Below, in pieces: positions 42,998 through 52,469 of a stretch of 64,000 nucleotides of DNA. The translations under genes and the position numbers were made by a program. The notes below the pieces were generated by a model that saw only the letters and a program-made list of their open reading frames with translations, had not been told where the DNA came from and searched no databases. Source of the stretch: an uncultured Woeseiaceae bacterium (GTDB lineage: Bacteria; Pseudomonadota; Gammaproteobacteria; Steroidobacterales; Woeseiaceae); assembly GCA_945787845.1 (NCBI GenBank), contig CALZJH010000004.1, positions 1 through 64,000 on the forward strand. The letters are read 5' to 3'. Every line of letters begins with the position of its first letter. Positions within the stretch are counted from its first letter, which is position 1.

Positions 42998-44286
42998 TTT
43001 CGCGAGTAGTACCACTTTTCAATCAGATACAGAAAAACACCAATAGCGAGGAGCACGGAAACCTTGATCCAGTCCTCACCTTTCGACTGTGCCACGAGCC
43101 ACACACAAATGGCGAGTGCAATTGCCGGTATCACGTAGCCGCCCGGCAAGCGCCAGGCTTGCTCGCTTGCCGCGGGCGTCGCTTTTTTGCGGATGACGGG
43201 CAGGGAGACGATGCAAATCATGTAGCCAAGCAGTCGCACGACGGCACTACCGATCGCAAGATCCACGAAGTTGCTCGACAATCCCAGGACGAGCGCCATG
43301 GCGCCCATGACGATGATGGCGCGATCGGGCGTCGCGTAGCTTTCGTTAATGTGCGCGAACCACTGTGGCAGCAAGCGGTTCTCGGCCAGGGAGAAGATCA
43401 GGCGCGGCGCGGCAAGCATCGAACTGGCCAGGTTGCCGCCAATGGAGAACACGGCTGCCAACGTGATGACGACGGCGCCTGCCGGGCCGGCGAGCGCGCG
43501 GCCGACATCGACCAGTGTCGCATCTGCGTAGGCATCGGCAGGGATAACCGAGATAAAGACCAGGACGATCAGGAAATAGAGCAGGCCGGTGCCGAGTACC
43601 GTCCGGACCAGGGCGGCCGGAATGGTGCGTCGCGGCGTGCTCGTCTCACCGGCGGTTACGCCGATGGTTTCGAAGCCTACGTAGGCGTAGATCAGGAGCA
43701 GCGTCGTTCCGCCAATGTCGTCGATATGAAAGTCGCCGCCGGGAATCAGCGTCGATCCCGTGACATGTTGCAGCCCGAGCAGCACCAGGAGCAGCAATGG
43801 GACGACCTTGAGGATGGTCAGGACTCCCATTGTCCGGATGCCATCCTTCACACCGAGCACATTGGCCCAGGTCAGGGCGATCGTGACGAATGCGATAACG
43901 GCAAACCGAGCGGCGTCCGATGCGAAGACGTCCGACAGGGAGGCGAGATAAAGGGCCATGACGTTTGCATTGGCGGCGAACGCCGTCATGCGTGCGAGGT
44001 AGATCAACCACCCGGTGCTGAACCCGGCTAATGGCCCAAACGCCTCGGTCGCATACAGAACCGGACCACCGGTGCGTTCGTAGTAGCTTGCGAGTTCCGC
44101 AAACGTCAGTACGACCGACAGGAACAGTACGCCGACAACGAGGAACAACCAGGGGCTCCACAGGCCGGCGCTGACCGCAACCTTGCCGGGCAGCGCGAAG
44201 ATACCCGCGCCGATCACGGCGTTGAGCACCAGGAACGCGGCGCCAAAAAAACCGATATCCCGTTTGAGTTTGGCGCCGGGATTCAT
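42994..44286 (-). CDS. APC-family amino acid permease
   Basis: A 430-aa inner-membrane transporter with about 12 helices. The family signature GIGAGIFALPG-like AVIGAGIFALPG lies in helix 1, and GFETIGVTAGET in helix 6. It probably imports an amino acid or amine by H+ symport; specificity cannot be read. It is seven bases after doxX and overlaps the peptidase gene by four, within the bufBC directon. Confidence 0.85.
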   Translation of the reverse strand: MNPGAKLKRDIGFFGAAFLVLNAVIGAGIFALPGKVAVSAGLWSPWLFLVVGVLFLSVVLTFAELASYYERTGGPVLYATEAFGPLAGFSTGWLIYLARMTAFAANANVMALYLASLSDVFASDAARFAVIAFVTIALTWANVLGVKDGIRTMGVLTILKVVPLLLLVLLGLQHVTGSTLIPGGDFHIDDIGGTTLLLIYAYVGFETIGVTAGETSTPRRTIPAALVRTVLGTGLLYFLIVLVFISVIPADAYADATLVDVGRALAGPAGAVVITLAAVFSIGGNLASSMLAAPRLIFSLAENRLLPQWFAHINESYATPDRAIIVMGAMALVLGLSSNFVDLAIGSAVVRLLGYMICIVSLPVIRKKATPAASEQAWRLPGGYVIPAIALAICVWLVAQSKGEDWIKVSVLLAIGVFLYLIEKWYYSRK

Positions 44287-44293
44287 GCCCGGA

Positions 44294-44803
44294 TCAGCGA
44301 TTACCGAGTTTCTTGAAAAGGATGTGATCCAGACTCAGTTTGCCCGCGCCCGCGAAAACGAGCGGAAACAGCATGACAATGAACAGCAGCGGGATGCGGA
44401 AATTGCCATGCGCATCCGACTTCCTGCTCACCGAGTAGCTCTCCCAGAGTTCGGAAAGGCTGCCGTAACTCTCGGGCCAGTGAACGCCGGAAATCGCAAC
44501 GATGCTCAGGATAATCAGGCTGAATGCCCAAAAACGCGTAAACAGGCCAAGGACGAGACCGATCGCTCCGAGAATCTCCGCCCAGGTCGCGAGGAACCAG
44601 CTGATCTCGACCGGTACGATATTGAATGGAAATGGAAAGTTGTCCTGCACGTTGGCAAACCAGTTGGAGCCGTTGAACTTCATGAGTCCGGCTTTTCCGA
44701 ATTCCCAGGCCATCAGCAGGCGGATCGGCAGCAGCCCGACCCACGCACCTGCAGGTTCCAACAGGTCGACAATACGATTTCTAAAGTCTACAAGAGCGCT
44801 CAT
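44294..44803 (-). CDS. DoxX family membrane protein
   Basis: A 169-aa inner-membrane protein with four hydrophobic helices, typical of DoxX (LLPIRLLMAWEFGKAGLMKF, WAEILGAIGLVLGLFTRFWAF). DoxX proteins often close bufABC operons, and some are thought to take part in thiol or metal-stress redox. AAGGAGATATCA overlaps the bufC stop and positions the start. No catalytic residues can be named. Confidence 0.85.
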   Translation of the reverse strand: MSALVDFRNRIVDLLEPAGAWVGLLPIRLLMAWEFGKAGLMKFNGSNWFANVQDNFPFPFNIVPVEISWFLATWAEILGAIGLVLGLFTRFWAFSLIILSIVAISGVHWPESYGSLSELWESYSVSRKSDAHGNFRIPLLFIVMLFPLVFAGAGKLSLDHILFKKLGNR

Positions 44804-44814
44804 TGATATCTCCT

Positions 44815-45597
44815 TCAGGAAAGGGCGCGGGTGCCGGTCAAAATCTCCAGCTGTCGCATTTCCCGTAATGCATCGGCGCCATGTGCCACCAGGGCATCGG
44901 CGTCGGGGTAGTTGATCTTGGCAGCGAGCGCCCTGAGCAGCTCCTCGCCGGTCTTGTTGTCCGTATTGAACTCAATCGCGTCCAGTAACGCTGCCGTTAC
45001 CGCATTGAGTTCAAGGAAGCCCACCGAGTCATCCTGGCCCCGATACAGCGCGAGGTAGACGGGCTGGGTTTCGGGTTCCAGGGGCAGGAAACCGGGTGAA
45101 ATGCGATGGACCGCGTACCGATAGGCGAACGACCATGACAGCGCCGACTTCACCGGAACGCCGGCCAGCAGGTCACCGTCGGGATCAACGCCGTCAAGGT
45201 CATTTTCCTCTTCGGAAACCGACAGCTCGAGTTCAGCGAACTCGTAGTGCGCGAGCTCGAGGAGGAATGGGTAGTCGTCATCGCCGGCTTTGAATTCATT
45301 CTGCAGGTAGGCGAGAAACTCCCGCGGCAATTGCAGGAAGTAGGGCGTTTCGGCCTGGTGCTGCTGCAGGAAGCCACGAATGAAGCGCCGCCATTGTTGC
45401 TCGGTGTGGATCTTCCGCATGACCGGAAAAAAGGTGGCCAGCAGGTTATAGAGGTTATTGAAAAACAGCTTGCGGTAAATGCCCATGCGCCGGGATTCAA
45501 TACCCTCCGGCGCCGGAACGTGCTCAGGGTCGCGAATGTGCGCGGCAAACGCATACTGCTTGTCTTTGAAAGTCCGGGAGTCAGCCATTGGCGACAT
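44815..45597 (-). CDS. bufC: DUF2063 (BufC-type) partner of the MNIO enzyme
   Basis: A 260-aa DUF2063 protein. These act as recognition partners that bring a peptide substrate to the DUF692/MNIO enzyme encoded next to them. The N-terminal helical domain has RRMGIYRKLFFNNLYNLLATFFPV and later LPREFLAYLQNEF; the C-terminal part is the usual beta-rich domain. ATG 45597 has GGAG seven bases upstream; ATG 45588 is an alternative. It overlaps bufB by 17 bases, so the pair is coupled. Confidence 0.85.
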   Translation of the reverse strand: MSPMADSRTFKDKQYAFAAHIRDPEHVPAPEGIESRRMGIYRKLFFNNLYNLLATFFPVMRKIHTEQQWRRFIRGFLQQHQAETPYFLQLPREFLAYLQNEFKAGDDDYPFLLELAHYEFAELELSVSEEENDLDGVDPDGDLLAGVPVKSALSWSFAYRYAVHRISPGFLPLEPETQPVYLALYRGQDDSVGFLELNAVTAALLDAIEFNTDNKTGEELLRALAAKINYPDADALVAHGADALREMRQLEILTGTRALS

Positions 45598-46435
45598 CCC
45601 GAGTCTCCGCCGCCACCTGTAGCTGCTTGATACGACGCACCTCGTCGAGGAGCTCTTCCATCGGCGGGAAGTTGAAGTCGCGCTCCAGCAGGGTCGGCAC
45701 CGGGCCATACAGACTGTAAGCCTCCTCCAGCAGCGACCATGCCTGGTCATCGACCGGCGTGCCGTGAGTATCGATGCGCAGGTCCTCGTCCTCGACGAAG
45801 TGTCCGGCCAGGTGGAAGTATCGAATGCGCTCAGCCGGCATCGCGTGCAGGAAGGCACGCGCGTCGTAACGATGATTGATGCTGTTGACGACAATATTGT
45901 TGATGTCGAGCATGAGGTCGCAGTCGGATTCCTCGATAACCGCGAGGAGAAATTCCTGCTCGGTCATCTCCGAGTCAATCGGTGCGTAGAAACTGACGTT
46001 TTCGAGCGCCATGCGCTGTTCGAGAATGTCCTGCACGCGCCGCACACGCCCGGCGACGTAATGCACCGCCTCCTCCGTGAAAGGAATGGGCATCAGGTCG
46101 TAGAGCTGGCCATCGTCACCGCAGTAGCTGAGATGCTCGGAATACATGCGGATGTTGTGTTCGGCCATGAAGCCCTTGATGTCGCGCACGAGCTGTTCGT
46201 TCAGCGGGGACGGCGCGCCGATCGATAGAGACAGGCCGTGAATGACAAACGGGTAGCGCTCGGTGAAAAAACGAAACTTCTTGCCGAGCTTGCCGCCGAC
46301 ATGAATCCAGTTTTCCGGCGCGACTTCCATAAAGTCCACGTCTTCCGGCGGATTCGCCATCAACTGGTCCGCGATTGGGCGCCGCAGGCCGAGGCCCGCG
46401 CCCTGAACCGGGTATTTTGACTGGTGTTCGCTCAT
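45581..46435 (-). CDS. bufB: MNIO (DUF692) family multinuclear iron oxidative enzyme, BufB type
   Basis: A 284-aa TIM-barrel enzyme of the family that modifies Cys or other residues of ribosomal peptides (MbnB, TglH, ChrH and BufB are members). The iron-ligand signatures are present: HGLSLSIGA, YSEHLSYCGD, ALENVSFY, DINNIVVNS, HLAGH and DTHGTPVDD. GGGGAC precedes the ATG. The partner bufC follows directly. A bufA precursor (DUF2282 or similar Cys-containing peptide) would normally precede it, but only 50 bases separate it from the upstream DUF1841 gene and they hold no such frame. Confidence 0.9.
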   Translation of the reverse strand: MSEHQSKYPVQGAGLGLRRPIADQLMANPPEDVDFMEVAPENWIHVGGKLGKKFRFFTERYPFVIHGLSLSIGAPSPLNEQLVRDIKGFMAEHNIRMYSEHLSYCGDDGQLYDLMPIPFTEEAVHYVAGRVRRVQDILEQRMALENVSFYAPIDSEMTEQEFLLAVIEESDCDLMLDINNIVVNSINHRYDARAFLHAMPAERIRYFHLAGHFVEDEDLRIDTHGTPVDDQAWSLLEEAYSLYGPVPTLLERDFNFPPMEELLDEVRRIKQLQVAAETRDVANG

Positions 46436-46485
46436 GACGTCCCCGTAAATTCTTACCTCATCAGACCAGATGTCCTGTGGATTTA

Positions 46486-46905
46486 TTACAGTCTCTGCAG
46501 GCGTTCCAGGTACTTCGCCTCGTCGGGTGGCTGATTACTGCTCTGTGCCTCCCACAGGGTCTCTGCGAGGCAGTCGATCATGGCATGTTCGGCAGCATGA
46601 ATGTCGCCGAGTTTTGCGCTGACGGCTTTGTGTATCGCGCTTATCCCGGCGGGACGGTTGGTCGCGACCTGTTCACGAATGCCGAGATGCAGGCCCATGT
46701 GCAGAAACGGATTCGTCTGCCCGCCATCCGGCGTGTAATCGCGATCAAGATCGTCGCCTGTAACGTCGCTGTGATACTCCGGGTGCATTTCGATGACGTC
46801 GGCAATCTGAGTTTCCAGCGGCGCCATTGGCTGCCGATCACAACGCTTGCGCCAGGCGTCGGCATACATCTGTCGTAACTCGTTGCGGTCCTCGCCAAAA
46901 ATCAT
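46486..46905 (-). CDS. DUF1841 family protein
   Basis: A 139-aa soluble protein of the DUF1841 family of Proteobacteria, recognised by the opening [36 protein letters not shown] and GLHLGIREQVATNRP. Function is unknown. ATG 46905 overlaps the nth stop (ATGA) and has AAGGAAA upstream; a longer frame from 46959 is only the nth gene read in another frame. Pairing with nth is common in gammaproteobacteria as far as I recall. Confidence 0.85.
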   Translation of the reverse strand: MIFGEDRNELRQMYADAWRKRCDRQPMAPLETQIADVIEMHPEYHSDVTGDDLDRDYTPDGGQTNPFLHMGLHLGIREQVATNRPAGISAIHKAVSAKLGDIHAAEHAMIDCLAETLWEAQSSNQPPDEAKYLERLQRL

Positions 46906-47537
46906 GGCATTTCCTTCTTCGTGTACTCGCACCACTCGACGATCGGGCATTCTCCGCACAGCGGCTTGCGCGCCTTGCAGACATAGCGACCGTGCAGAAT
47001 CAGCCAGTGGTGCGCGTCCTTCTTGAATTCATCCGGGGTCAGGCGTACGAGCCGCTTTTCGACCTCGAGGGGTGTTTTGCCTTTCGCAATACCCGTCCGG
47101 TTGGATACCCGGAAGATGTGCGTGTCGACCGCTATGGTGGGTTCTCCGAAGGCGGTATTCAGCACGACGTTGGCGGTCTTGCGCCCGACGCCGGGCAAGG
47201 CCTCGAGTTCCGGGCGGGTTCGCGGTACCTCGCCATTGTGTTGCTCCAACAGAATGCGGCATGTCTTGATGATGTTTTCTGCCTTGCTGTTAAAGAGTCC
47301 GATCGTACGTATGTACGGTCTCAGGCCGTCTACACCCAGCGCAAGTATCGCCGCGGGCGTGTTCGCCACCGGGTATAGCTTCGCCGTTGCCTTGTTGACG
47401 CTGACATCGGTCGCCTGGGCCGACAGGATGACCGCTATCAGTAGTTCGAATGGGTTAACGAACTCCAGTTCGGTGGTGGGCGCCGGCATGCGCGCGCGCA
47501 GCGTACTGAATATCGCGGTGCGTTTTTCCCTGTTCAT
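46902..47537 (-). CDS. nth: Endonuclease III
   Basis: A 211-aa DNA glycosylase/AP lyase that removes oxidised pyrimidines. The helix-hairpin-helix is [20 protein letters not shown] (catalytic Lys inside), the catalytic Asp is in [11 protein letters not shown], and the C-terminal [4Fe-4S] cluster is C-x6-C-x2-C-x5-C ([17 protein letters not shown]). Length equals E. coli Nth. ATG 47537 overlaps the rnfE stop, keeping the standard rnfABCDGE-nth order. Confidence 0.97.
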   Translation of the reverse strand: MNREKRTAIFSTLRARMPAPTTELEFVNPFELLIAVILSAQATDVSVNKATAKLYPVANTPAAILALGVDGLRPYIRTIGLFNSKAENIIKTCRILLEQHNGEVPRTRPELEALPGVGRKTANVVLNTAFGEPTIAVDTHIFRVSNRTGIAKGKTPLEVEKRLVRLTPDEFKKDAHHWLILHGRYVCKARKPLCGECPIVEWCEYTKKEMP

Positions 47538-48151
47538 CGTACCTGCCGCTTGAAGAATCGCGGCCGTCGCGAACGCGCGTTGGCGCGTTGGTCCTGGCGC
47601 CGCTTGTCGATGACATTCTTGGCTGCAATGGCGAGCGCGAGGCTGAAGAAGGCACCTGGCGGCAGGATGGCGAGCAGCCACGCGGTGGCCACGAGTTCGC
47701 GGAATGCGCCGATGGCCATGAGTAACACGGCGAAGCCGGTTCCCATGACGAGTCCGTCCACGATGCTCGAGCCGATCGGGTTTCTCGACGCGAACAGCTC
47801 TGCGCGGGCCACAATTGCGCAATTGGTGACGATAAGCGGGATGAAAATACCCAGTGCACGGTCGAGTTCCGGGAACCACGCCTTGAAGACCAGTTCGGTG
47901 CAGGTGACGAGGCTTGCGATGATCAGGACGTAAATCGGAATACGAATCTCGCTTCGCAGGAAGCGACGTGTAGCCGATACGAGCGCATTGGAAACCACGA
48001 GCACCGACAGCGTGGCGACGCCGAGACCGAGGCCGTTGACGAAGGTCGACGTCACGGCGAGCAGGGGGCACAAGCCGAGCAGCTGCACGAGCCCCGGGTT
48101 CTCGTACCAGAGTCCGGTCTTGAAGCGATTCACTATGGCAGGTGTCGTCAT
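47534..48151 (-). CDS. rnfE: Rnf/Rsx complex subunit E
   Basis: A 205-aa membrane subunit of the ion-translocating ferredoxin:NAD+ oxidoreductase. Six helices and motifs [24 protein letters not shown] and [15 protein letters not shown] match RnfE, including the paired Cys residues that bind a membrane [2Fe-2S] cluster with RnfA. A basic tail ends the protein. It overlaps rnfG by four bases and nth by four. Confidence 0.96.
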   Translation of the reverse strand: MTTPAIVNRFKTGLWYENPGLVQLLGLCPLLAVTSTFVNGLGLGVATLSVLVVSNALVSATRRFLRSEIRIPIYVLIIASLVTCTELVFKAWFPELDRALGIFIPLIVTNCAIVARAELFASRNPIGSSIVDGLVMGTGFAVLLMAIGAFRELVATAWLLAILPPGAFFSLALAIAAKNVIDKRRQDQRANARSRRPRFFKRQVR

Positions 48152-48822
48152 TCTTCCACCTCGTCGACCTCGTCGTCCTGGTCGGTCGGTGCCGCGAAGA
48201 TGCTGTCTGCATTGGCTCCGAAGTACTGCAGTGTTTCCTTGACCGCCTTGACGACAGCGCGCGGCGTAACCGATGCGCCCGTCAACTGATCGAACTCACC
48301 GCCGTCGCGCTTGATTTTCCAGCCCTCGGCGCGCGGGTTCGTGAGTGAACGTCCATCGAACTGCTTCACCCAATCCGATTTGGACGACTCGATCCAGTCT
48401 CCCAAGCCGGGCGTCTCGCGGTGCGCCAGGACGTGCACGCCCGTGACGGTACCGTCGATCCCGACGCCGACCAGCATTCTGATCGCACCGGCATAGCCAT
48501 CTCGTGCGCTGACGACAAACAGCGCGGCAACCGGCGACTCGCCGGAATACACGCGATAGATGATGGCGTCCTCCGAACCGGGAAGCTCATGCGGCGCCGG
48601 AATCGTCACGACCGACTCGCTGACGCCACTGTCGAAAAACAGGCCGGACAGGGCGGGCTGCAGGCTTTGCTCCAGCCACGCCTGTTCGTTTGCCGCTATG
48701 CGTTCGTCGGTCAACTGGTAGGTGAAGGCGACGAGTGCCGTGCAGATCGCGGCGATGGCCGCGAGCGTCACGCCACCGCGTAGAATGGAGGAGTCAGCCA
48801 ATGCCGTCTTCTCCTTCGTCAT
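48148..48822 (-). CDS. rnfG: Rnf/Rsx complex subunit G (covalent FMN)
   Basis: A 224-aa subunit with one N-terminal membrane helix and a periplasmic FMN-binding domain. [12 protein letters not shown] contains the Thr that carries FMN through a phosphoester bond. [10 protein letters not shown] is also conserved. An acidic tail (DEVDEVEE) follows the domain. It overlaps rnfD by 29 bases. Confidence 0.95.
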   Translation of the reverse strand: MTKEKTALADSSILRGGVTLAAIAAICTALVAFTYQLTDERIAANEQAWLEQSLQPALSGLFFDSGVSESVVTIPAPHELPGSEDAIIYRVYSGESPVAALFVVSARDGYAGAIRMLVGVGIDGTVTGVHVLAHRETPGLGDWIESSKSDWVKQFDGRSLTNPRAEGWKIKRDGGEFDQLTGASVTPRAVVKAVKETLQYFGANADSIFAAPTDQDDEVDEVEE

Positions 48823-49849
48823 GCCCCACGATGTGCGGGCGTGTCAGGTAGTCGATCGCCGGCACCGCCATGTTCATGATCAGCACTGCGAATGCGACGC
48901 CGTCCGCGTAGCTACCCCAACGGCGAATACACCAGATCAAAAAGCCTATGCCGATACCATAGATGAATCGGCCCTTCGGGCTCGTGGCGGCCGAAACCGG
49001 GTCGGTGGCGATAAAGAAGGCGCACAGGATGGTGGCGCCGGCGAACAGGTGGAATCCCGCTCCCGGACTCGTGCCCGGGTCGAGCAGGTACATGATGGTG
49101 GCTGGCCCGAGCAGGCCGAGTCCGACGCCTACCGGGATCTGCCACCGAATGATTTTCTTGATGAGCAGCCAGAAGCCGCCGATGGCCAGGAAGTTGCCGA
49201 TCCACTCCCAGCCGCGCCCACCGAAGTCACCCATTACCGGGTAGGCACGGATTTCGGTGGCGGTTTCCATGTTGTTGAGGCCCGCCTTCATGACGTCGAG
49301 CGGCGTTGCCCGGCTGACGGCATCGAACGTCAGCGCATCCGGCAGGTTGCCGGTCAACGTGAAGACAAGCGTCTGCACAATCGACAGGTGCTGGTAGTCG
49401 ATGTCGCCCATGCGTGGAGCTACCCACAGGTTCAGGTACATCGGGAACGACACAAGAATAATGACGTAGCCGGCCATGGCCGGATTGAAAATATTGAAAC
49501 CCAGTCCGCCGTAAAGGTGCTTTGCGACGACAACACCGAACAACGCGCCAGTCGCGGTCACCCACCAGGGCGTGAGGGAGGGTAGTGCGAACGCAAGTAA
49601 TGCGGCGGTAACCAGCGCGCTGAAATCGCCGAGCGCGACCTCAGGCGGGCGTCCGCGCACCCACATCATGAAGGCCTCGCCGGCCGTGGCGAAAATGCCG
49701 GCCACGAGCAGGTTGAAGATGAATCCGGGTCCGAAAAACCAGACGTGCGCAAGGGCCGCGGGGACGAGCGCGGCCAGCACCTGCAGCATCAGGGATGCGA
49801 CGTTGGTCCGGGCTGACCAGTAGGGTGCCTCACGGCGCTCGAACTTCAT
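48794..49849 (-). CDS. rnfD: Rnf/Rsx complex subunit D (covalent FMN)
   Basis: A 351-aa membrane subunit with about nine to ten helices. DAVSRATPLD carries the Thr expected to bind FMN covalently. GGLGFNIFNPAMAGY and ATDPVSAATSPKGRFIYGIGIG are family hallmarks. It overlaps rnfC by four bases. Confidence 0.96.
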   Translation of the reverse strand: MKFERREAPYWSARTNVASLMLQVLAALVPAALAHVWFFGPGFIFNLLVAGIFATAGEAFMMWVRGRPPEVALGDFSALVTAALLAFALPSLTPWWVTATGALFGVVVAKHLYGGLGFNIFNPAMAGYVIILVSFPMYLNLWVAPRMGDIDYQHLSIVQTLVFTLTGNLPDALTFDAVSRATPLDVMKAGLNNMETATEIRAYPVMGDFGGRGWEWIGNFLAIGGFWLLIKKIIRWQIPVGVGLGLLGPATIMYLLDPGTSPGAGFHLFAGATILCAFFIATDPVSAATSPKGRFIYGIGIGFLIWCIRRWGSYADGVAFAVLIMNMAVPAIDYLTRPHIVGHDEGEDGIG

Positions 49850-51366
49850 GACGAGTCATCCTCGTCATTACGCTGCTTGCGCCGGAGGATTTCTGCGATC
49901 GCCGCGGGCCCCGCCGCTTTTGCCGCTGTCTTCTGGCGGGCGAGTTCCTCATCGCGTTCGCGCTGTTCTCGCTCGAGTCGCTCATTGCGAGCTTCGAAAC
50001 GCTGTCGCGCGCGTTCCGCCCGTGCCTTCGCATCCGCGAGCTCCCGGATGCGTCCCTTCGCCATGCGAAAATCGGCCGTCAGCGGTATGTGGCTTGGACA
50101 GACGAGATCGCAGCATCCGCACTCTATGCAATCCGTCAGCCCGAACTCCCGGAGCTTCTGCTCGTCGTCGGCACAGGCGTACCAGAACAGTTGCTGCGGC
50201 TGAAGCTGCACCGGGCAAACGACCGCGCAGTCACCGCAACGGATGCAGGGCAGCTCCCCGCGTACGTAGGAAGATTTGGAGACGACGAGTACACAGTTGC
50301 TCGCTTTGACGACGGGAACTTCGTCGGTACTCACCGATTTGCCGGTCAACGGGCCGCCAATAATCATGTGATACGCGCGGTCGGTGTAGCCGCCGGCGAA
50401 CTTGACGATGTCCTCGATGGTCGTGCCGAGGCGCGCACGCACGTTGACGGGGTTGGCCACGCCGTCACCGGTCACCGTCGTGACACGCGAGATCAAAGGC
50501 TCGCCCCGGACAACCCAGTCGTAGACGGCGGCCGCGGTGCCGACGTTTTGCACGATGCAGCCAACATCGGTCGGAAGTCCGCCGCTCGGGACCTCACGAT
50601 TGGTGACGAGCTGCACGAGTTGGTCCTCACCCCCGGACGGGTAAATGGTCGGGACCTGCTTGACGACGATGCGATCGTCGTCGACTCTCGCCAATTCTTC
50701 GCCGAGTCGTGCGATGGCCTCGGGCTTGTCACTCTCGACGGCGACGAAACAGACATTCACCTGCAGCGCATGCATCAGGACCCGCGCACCTCCGATGATC
50801 GCCTCGGGCCGTTCGCGCATCAGGACGTCATCACAGCTGATGTACGGCTCGCATTCAACGCCATTGAGTATCAGGTACTCGGTTTCGCAGGTACGGGCCT
50901 GCATGAGCTTTTGTGCCGTCGGAAAAACTGCGCCGCCGAGCCCTACGATGCCGCCGTCCAGAATGCGCAGGAGCAGGTCGGCCGGAGCAAGCGAGGTGTA
51001 GTCGTTGGCCGCGATGTCGGGAAGCGCTTCGTCTTTGCCGTCGGACTCAATGACGATGCACGGGGCCTTGTCGCCGTGACGCCGCGACACGGGCCAGCGC
51101 TCGATCGCGACGACCGTACCCGATGTCGACGCATGTATGGGCACGCCCATCTCGCCATCCGGTTCGGCAACGGTTTGTCCCTTGAGCACGCGATCGCCGA
51201 TGTCCACAATCGGTTGTGCCGGTTCGCCGACATGTTGTTCCAGCGGGAGAATTAACTGGGCCGGGATGGGCACGTCGAGAATCGGGTTGCTCGTCGACTC
51301 GCGCTTGTGACCGGGCAATCGCAGCCCGCCGTGCAGCTTGCCGAGGTCATAGGTTGGCGCGGTCAT
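49846..51366 (-). CDS. rnfC: Rnf/Rsx complex subunit C (NADH/FMN, Fe-S)
   Basis: A 506-aa cytoplasmic subunit that binds NADH and FMN. The NADH/FMN region includes GLGGAVFPTAQKL and NGVECEPYISCDD. Two [4Fe-4S] clusters are CIRCGDCAVVCP and CIECGCCDLVCP. The C-terminus is a charged Arg/Glu/Ala coiled coil of about 60 residues, much shorter than the repeat tail in E. coli RsxC. ATG 51366 overlaps the rnfB stop. Confidence 0.96.
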   Translation of the reverse strand: MTAPTYDLGKLHGGLRLPGHKRESTSNPILDVPIPAQLILPLEQHVGEPAQPIVDIGDRVLKGQTVAEPDGEMGVPIHASTSGTVVAIERWPVSRRHGDKAPCIVIESDGKDEALPDIAANDYTSLAPADLLLRILDGGIVGLGGAVFPTAQKLMQARTCETEYLILNGVECEPYISCDDVLMRERPEAIIGGARVLMHALQVNVCFVAVESDKPEAIARLGEELARVDDDRIVVKQVPTIYPSGGEDQLVQLVTNREVPSGGLPTDVGCIVQNVGTAAAVYDWVVRGEPLISRVTTVTGDGVANPVNVRARLGTTIEDIVKFAGGYTDRAYHMIIGGPLTGKSVSTDEVPVVKASNCVLVVSKSSYVRGELPCIRCGDCAVVCPVQLQPQQLFWYACADDEQKLREFGLTDCIECGCCDLVCPSHIPLTADFRMAKGRIRELADAKARAERARQRFEARNERLEREQRERDEELARQKTAAKAAGPAAIAEILRRKQRNDEDDSS

Positions 51367-51845
51367 GACAACGGCCTCATGGTGATGCAATCCACGGGAC
51401 AGGGTGCGATGCACAGCTCACAGCCGGTGCACTCACTCTCGATGACCGTGTGCATAAACTGGTGCGCGCCAACGATCGCATCCACGGGGCAGGCGCTGCG
51501 ACAGTGATAGCAGCCAATGCACGCCGGCTCATCGATGACAGCAACAGCGGGTTCGACGCTGGCCGCCAGCGGCAGCGCCTCTTTGCCGAGGAGCCGTGCA
51601 AGGCGACGAATCGTTTCATCGCCGCCGGGCGGGCACAGGTTGATGGCCGCCGTGCCCTCCACGACAGCCGCCGCGTAGGGACGGCATCCCGGGTAGCCGC
51701 ATTGAGCACACTGTGTCTGCGGCAACAGGTCATTGACCTGCTCCACGAGATCGCTGTCGCCGGCGGGAAGCCGGCGCTGGGCGAAACTCAACACGAGACC
51801 CGCAGCGAGGGCAATTCCGGCGATTGTCAGAACAGCGACCCACAT
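51363..51845 (-). CDS. rnfB: Rnf/Rsx complex subunit B (Fe-S)
   Basis: A 160-aa subunit with an N-terminal membrane helix. A four-Cys cluster follows at CAQCGYPGC with a later CPPGG, then two ferredoxin clusters at CIGCYHCRSACP and CTGCELCIAPCP. It accepts electrons from ferredoxin in the forward reaction. It is shorter than E. coli RsxB (192 aa), missing only the tail. The gap to rnfA is nine bases. Confidence 0.96.
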   Translation of the reverse strand: MWVAVLTIAGIALAAGLVLSFAQRRLPAGDSDLVEQVNDLLPQTQCAQCGYPGCRPYAAAVVEGTAAINLCPPGGDETIRRLARLLGKEALPLAASVEPAVAVIDEPACIGCYHCRSACPVDAIVGAHQFMHTVIESECTGCELCIAPCPVDCITMRPLS

Positions 51846-51854
51846 AAGACGGCA

Positions 51855-52436
51855 TCAGGGCCTTGCCATGCCCGAGAAACCCATGAAGGCGAGCGACATG
51901 ATGCCGGCCGTCATCAGGGCGATCGCCGGGCCACGAAACGGAGCCGGGATATCAGCGGCTTCGAGACGCTCGCGGATGGCGGCGAACATGACGAGCACCA
52001 GCGCGAAGCCGACGGATGCACCGAAACCGTAAAATACGGCCTGCACAAAGCCCTTCGACTGCTGCACGTTGAGCAGGGCAACACCGAGCACCGCACAATT
52101 CGTCGCGATGAGTGGGATGTAGATTCCCAGCACCTGGTCGAGCAGGGGGCTCATACGGCGTACCATGATCTCGGTGAACTGTACGCTCGCCGCGATGACG
52201 AGGATAAAGCTGATCGTCCGCAGGTATTCGAGATCCAGCGGCACGAGCAGGTACTGGTGTATAAGGTACGCGGTCGCCGATGACAGTGTCAGTACGAAGG
52301 CCGTCGCCAGGGACATGCCCATCGCCGTCTCGAGATTTCGAGACACACCAAGGAACGGGCACAGGCCCAGGAAACGCACCAGGACAAAGTTGTTGACCAG
52401 GACAGTGCTGACAAGAATGACGAATAGCTCGGTCAT
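51855..52436 (-). CDS. rnfA: Rnf/Rsx complex subunit A
   Basis: A 193-aa six-helix membrane subunit. [18 protein letters not shown] and [17 protein letters not shown] are highly conserved and hold the Cys residues for the membrane cluster shared with RnfE. It is the first rnf gene, 33 bases after the metG stop, so metG read-through could drive it. Confidence 0.97.
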   Translation of the reverse strand: MTELFVILVSTVLVNNFVLVRFLGLCPFLGVSRNLETAMGMSLATAFVLTLSSATAYLIHQYLLVPLDLEYLRTISFILVIAASVQFTEIMVRRMSPLLDQVLGIYIPLIATNCAVLGVALLNVQQSKGFVQAVFYGFGASVGFALVLVMFAAIRERLEAADIPAPFRGPAIALMTAGIMSLAFMGFSGMARP

Positions 52437-52469
52437 TCCTCTATTGTACGGGTTACGGCGTGGGGTCGA

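Noticed and set aside
46436..46485. A possible bufA precursor between the DUF1841 gene and bufB
   Set aside because: The gap is 50 bases and holds no start-to-stop frame with Cys residues.
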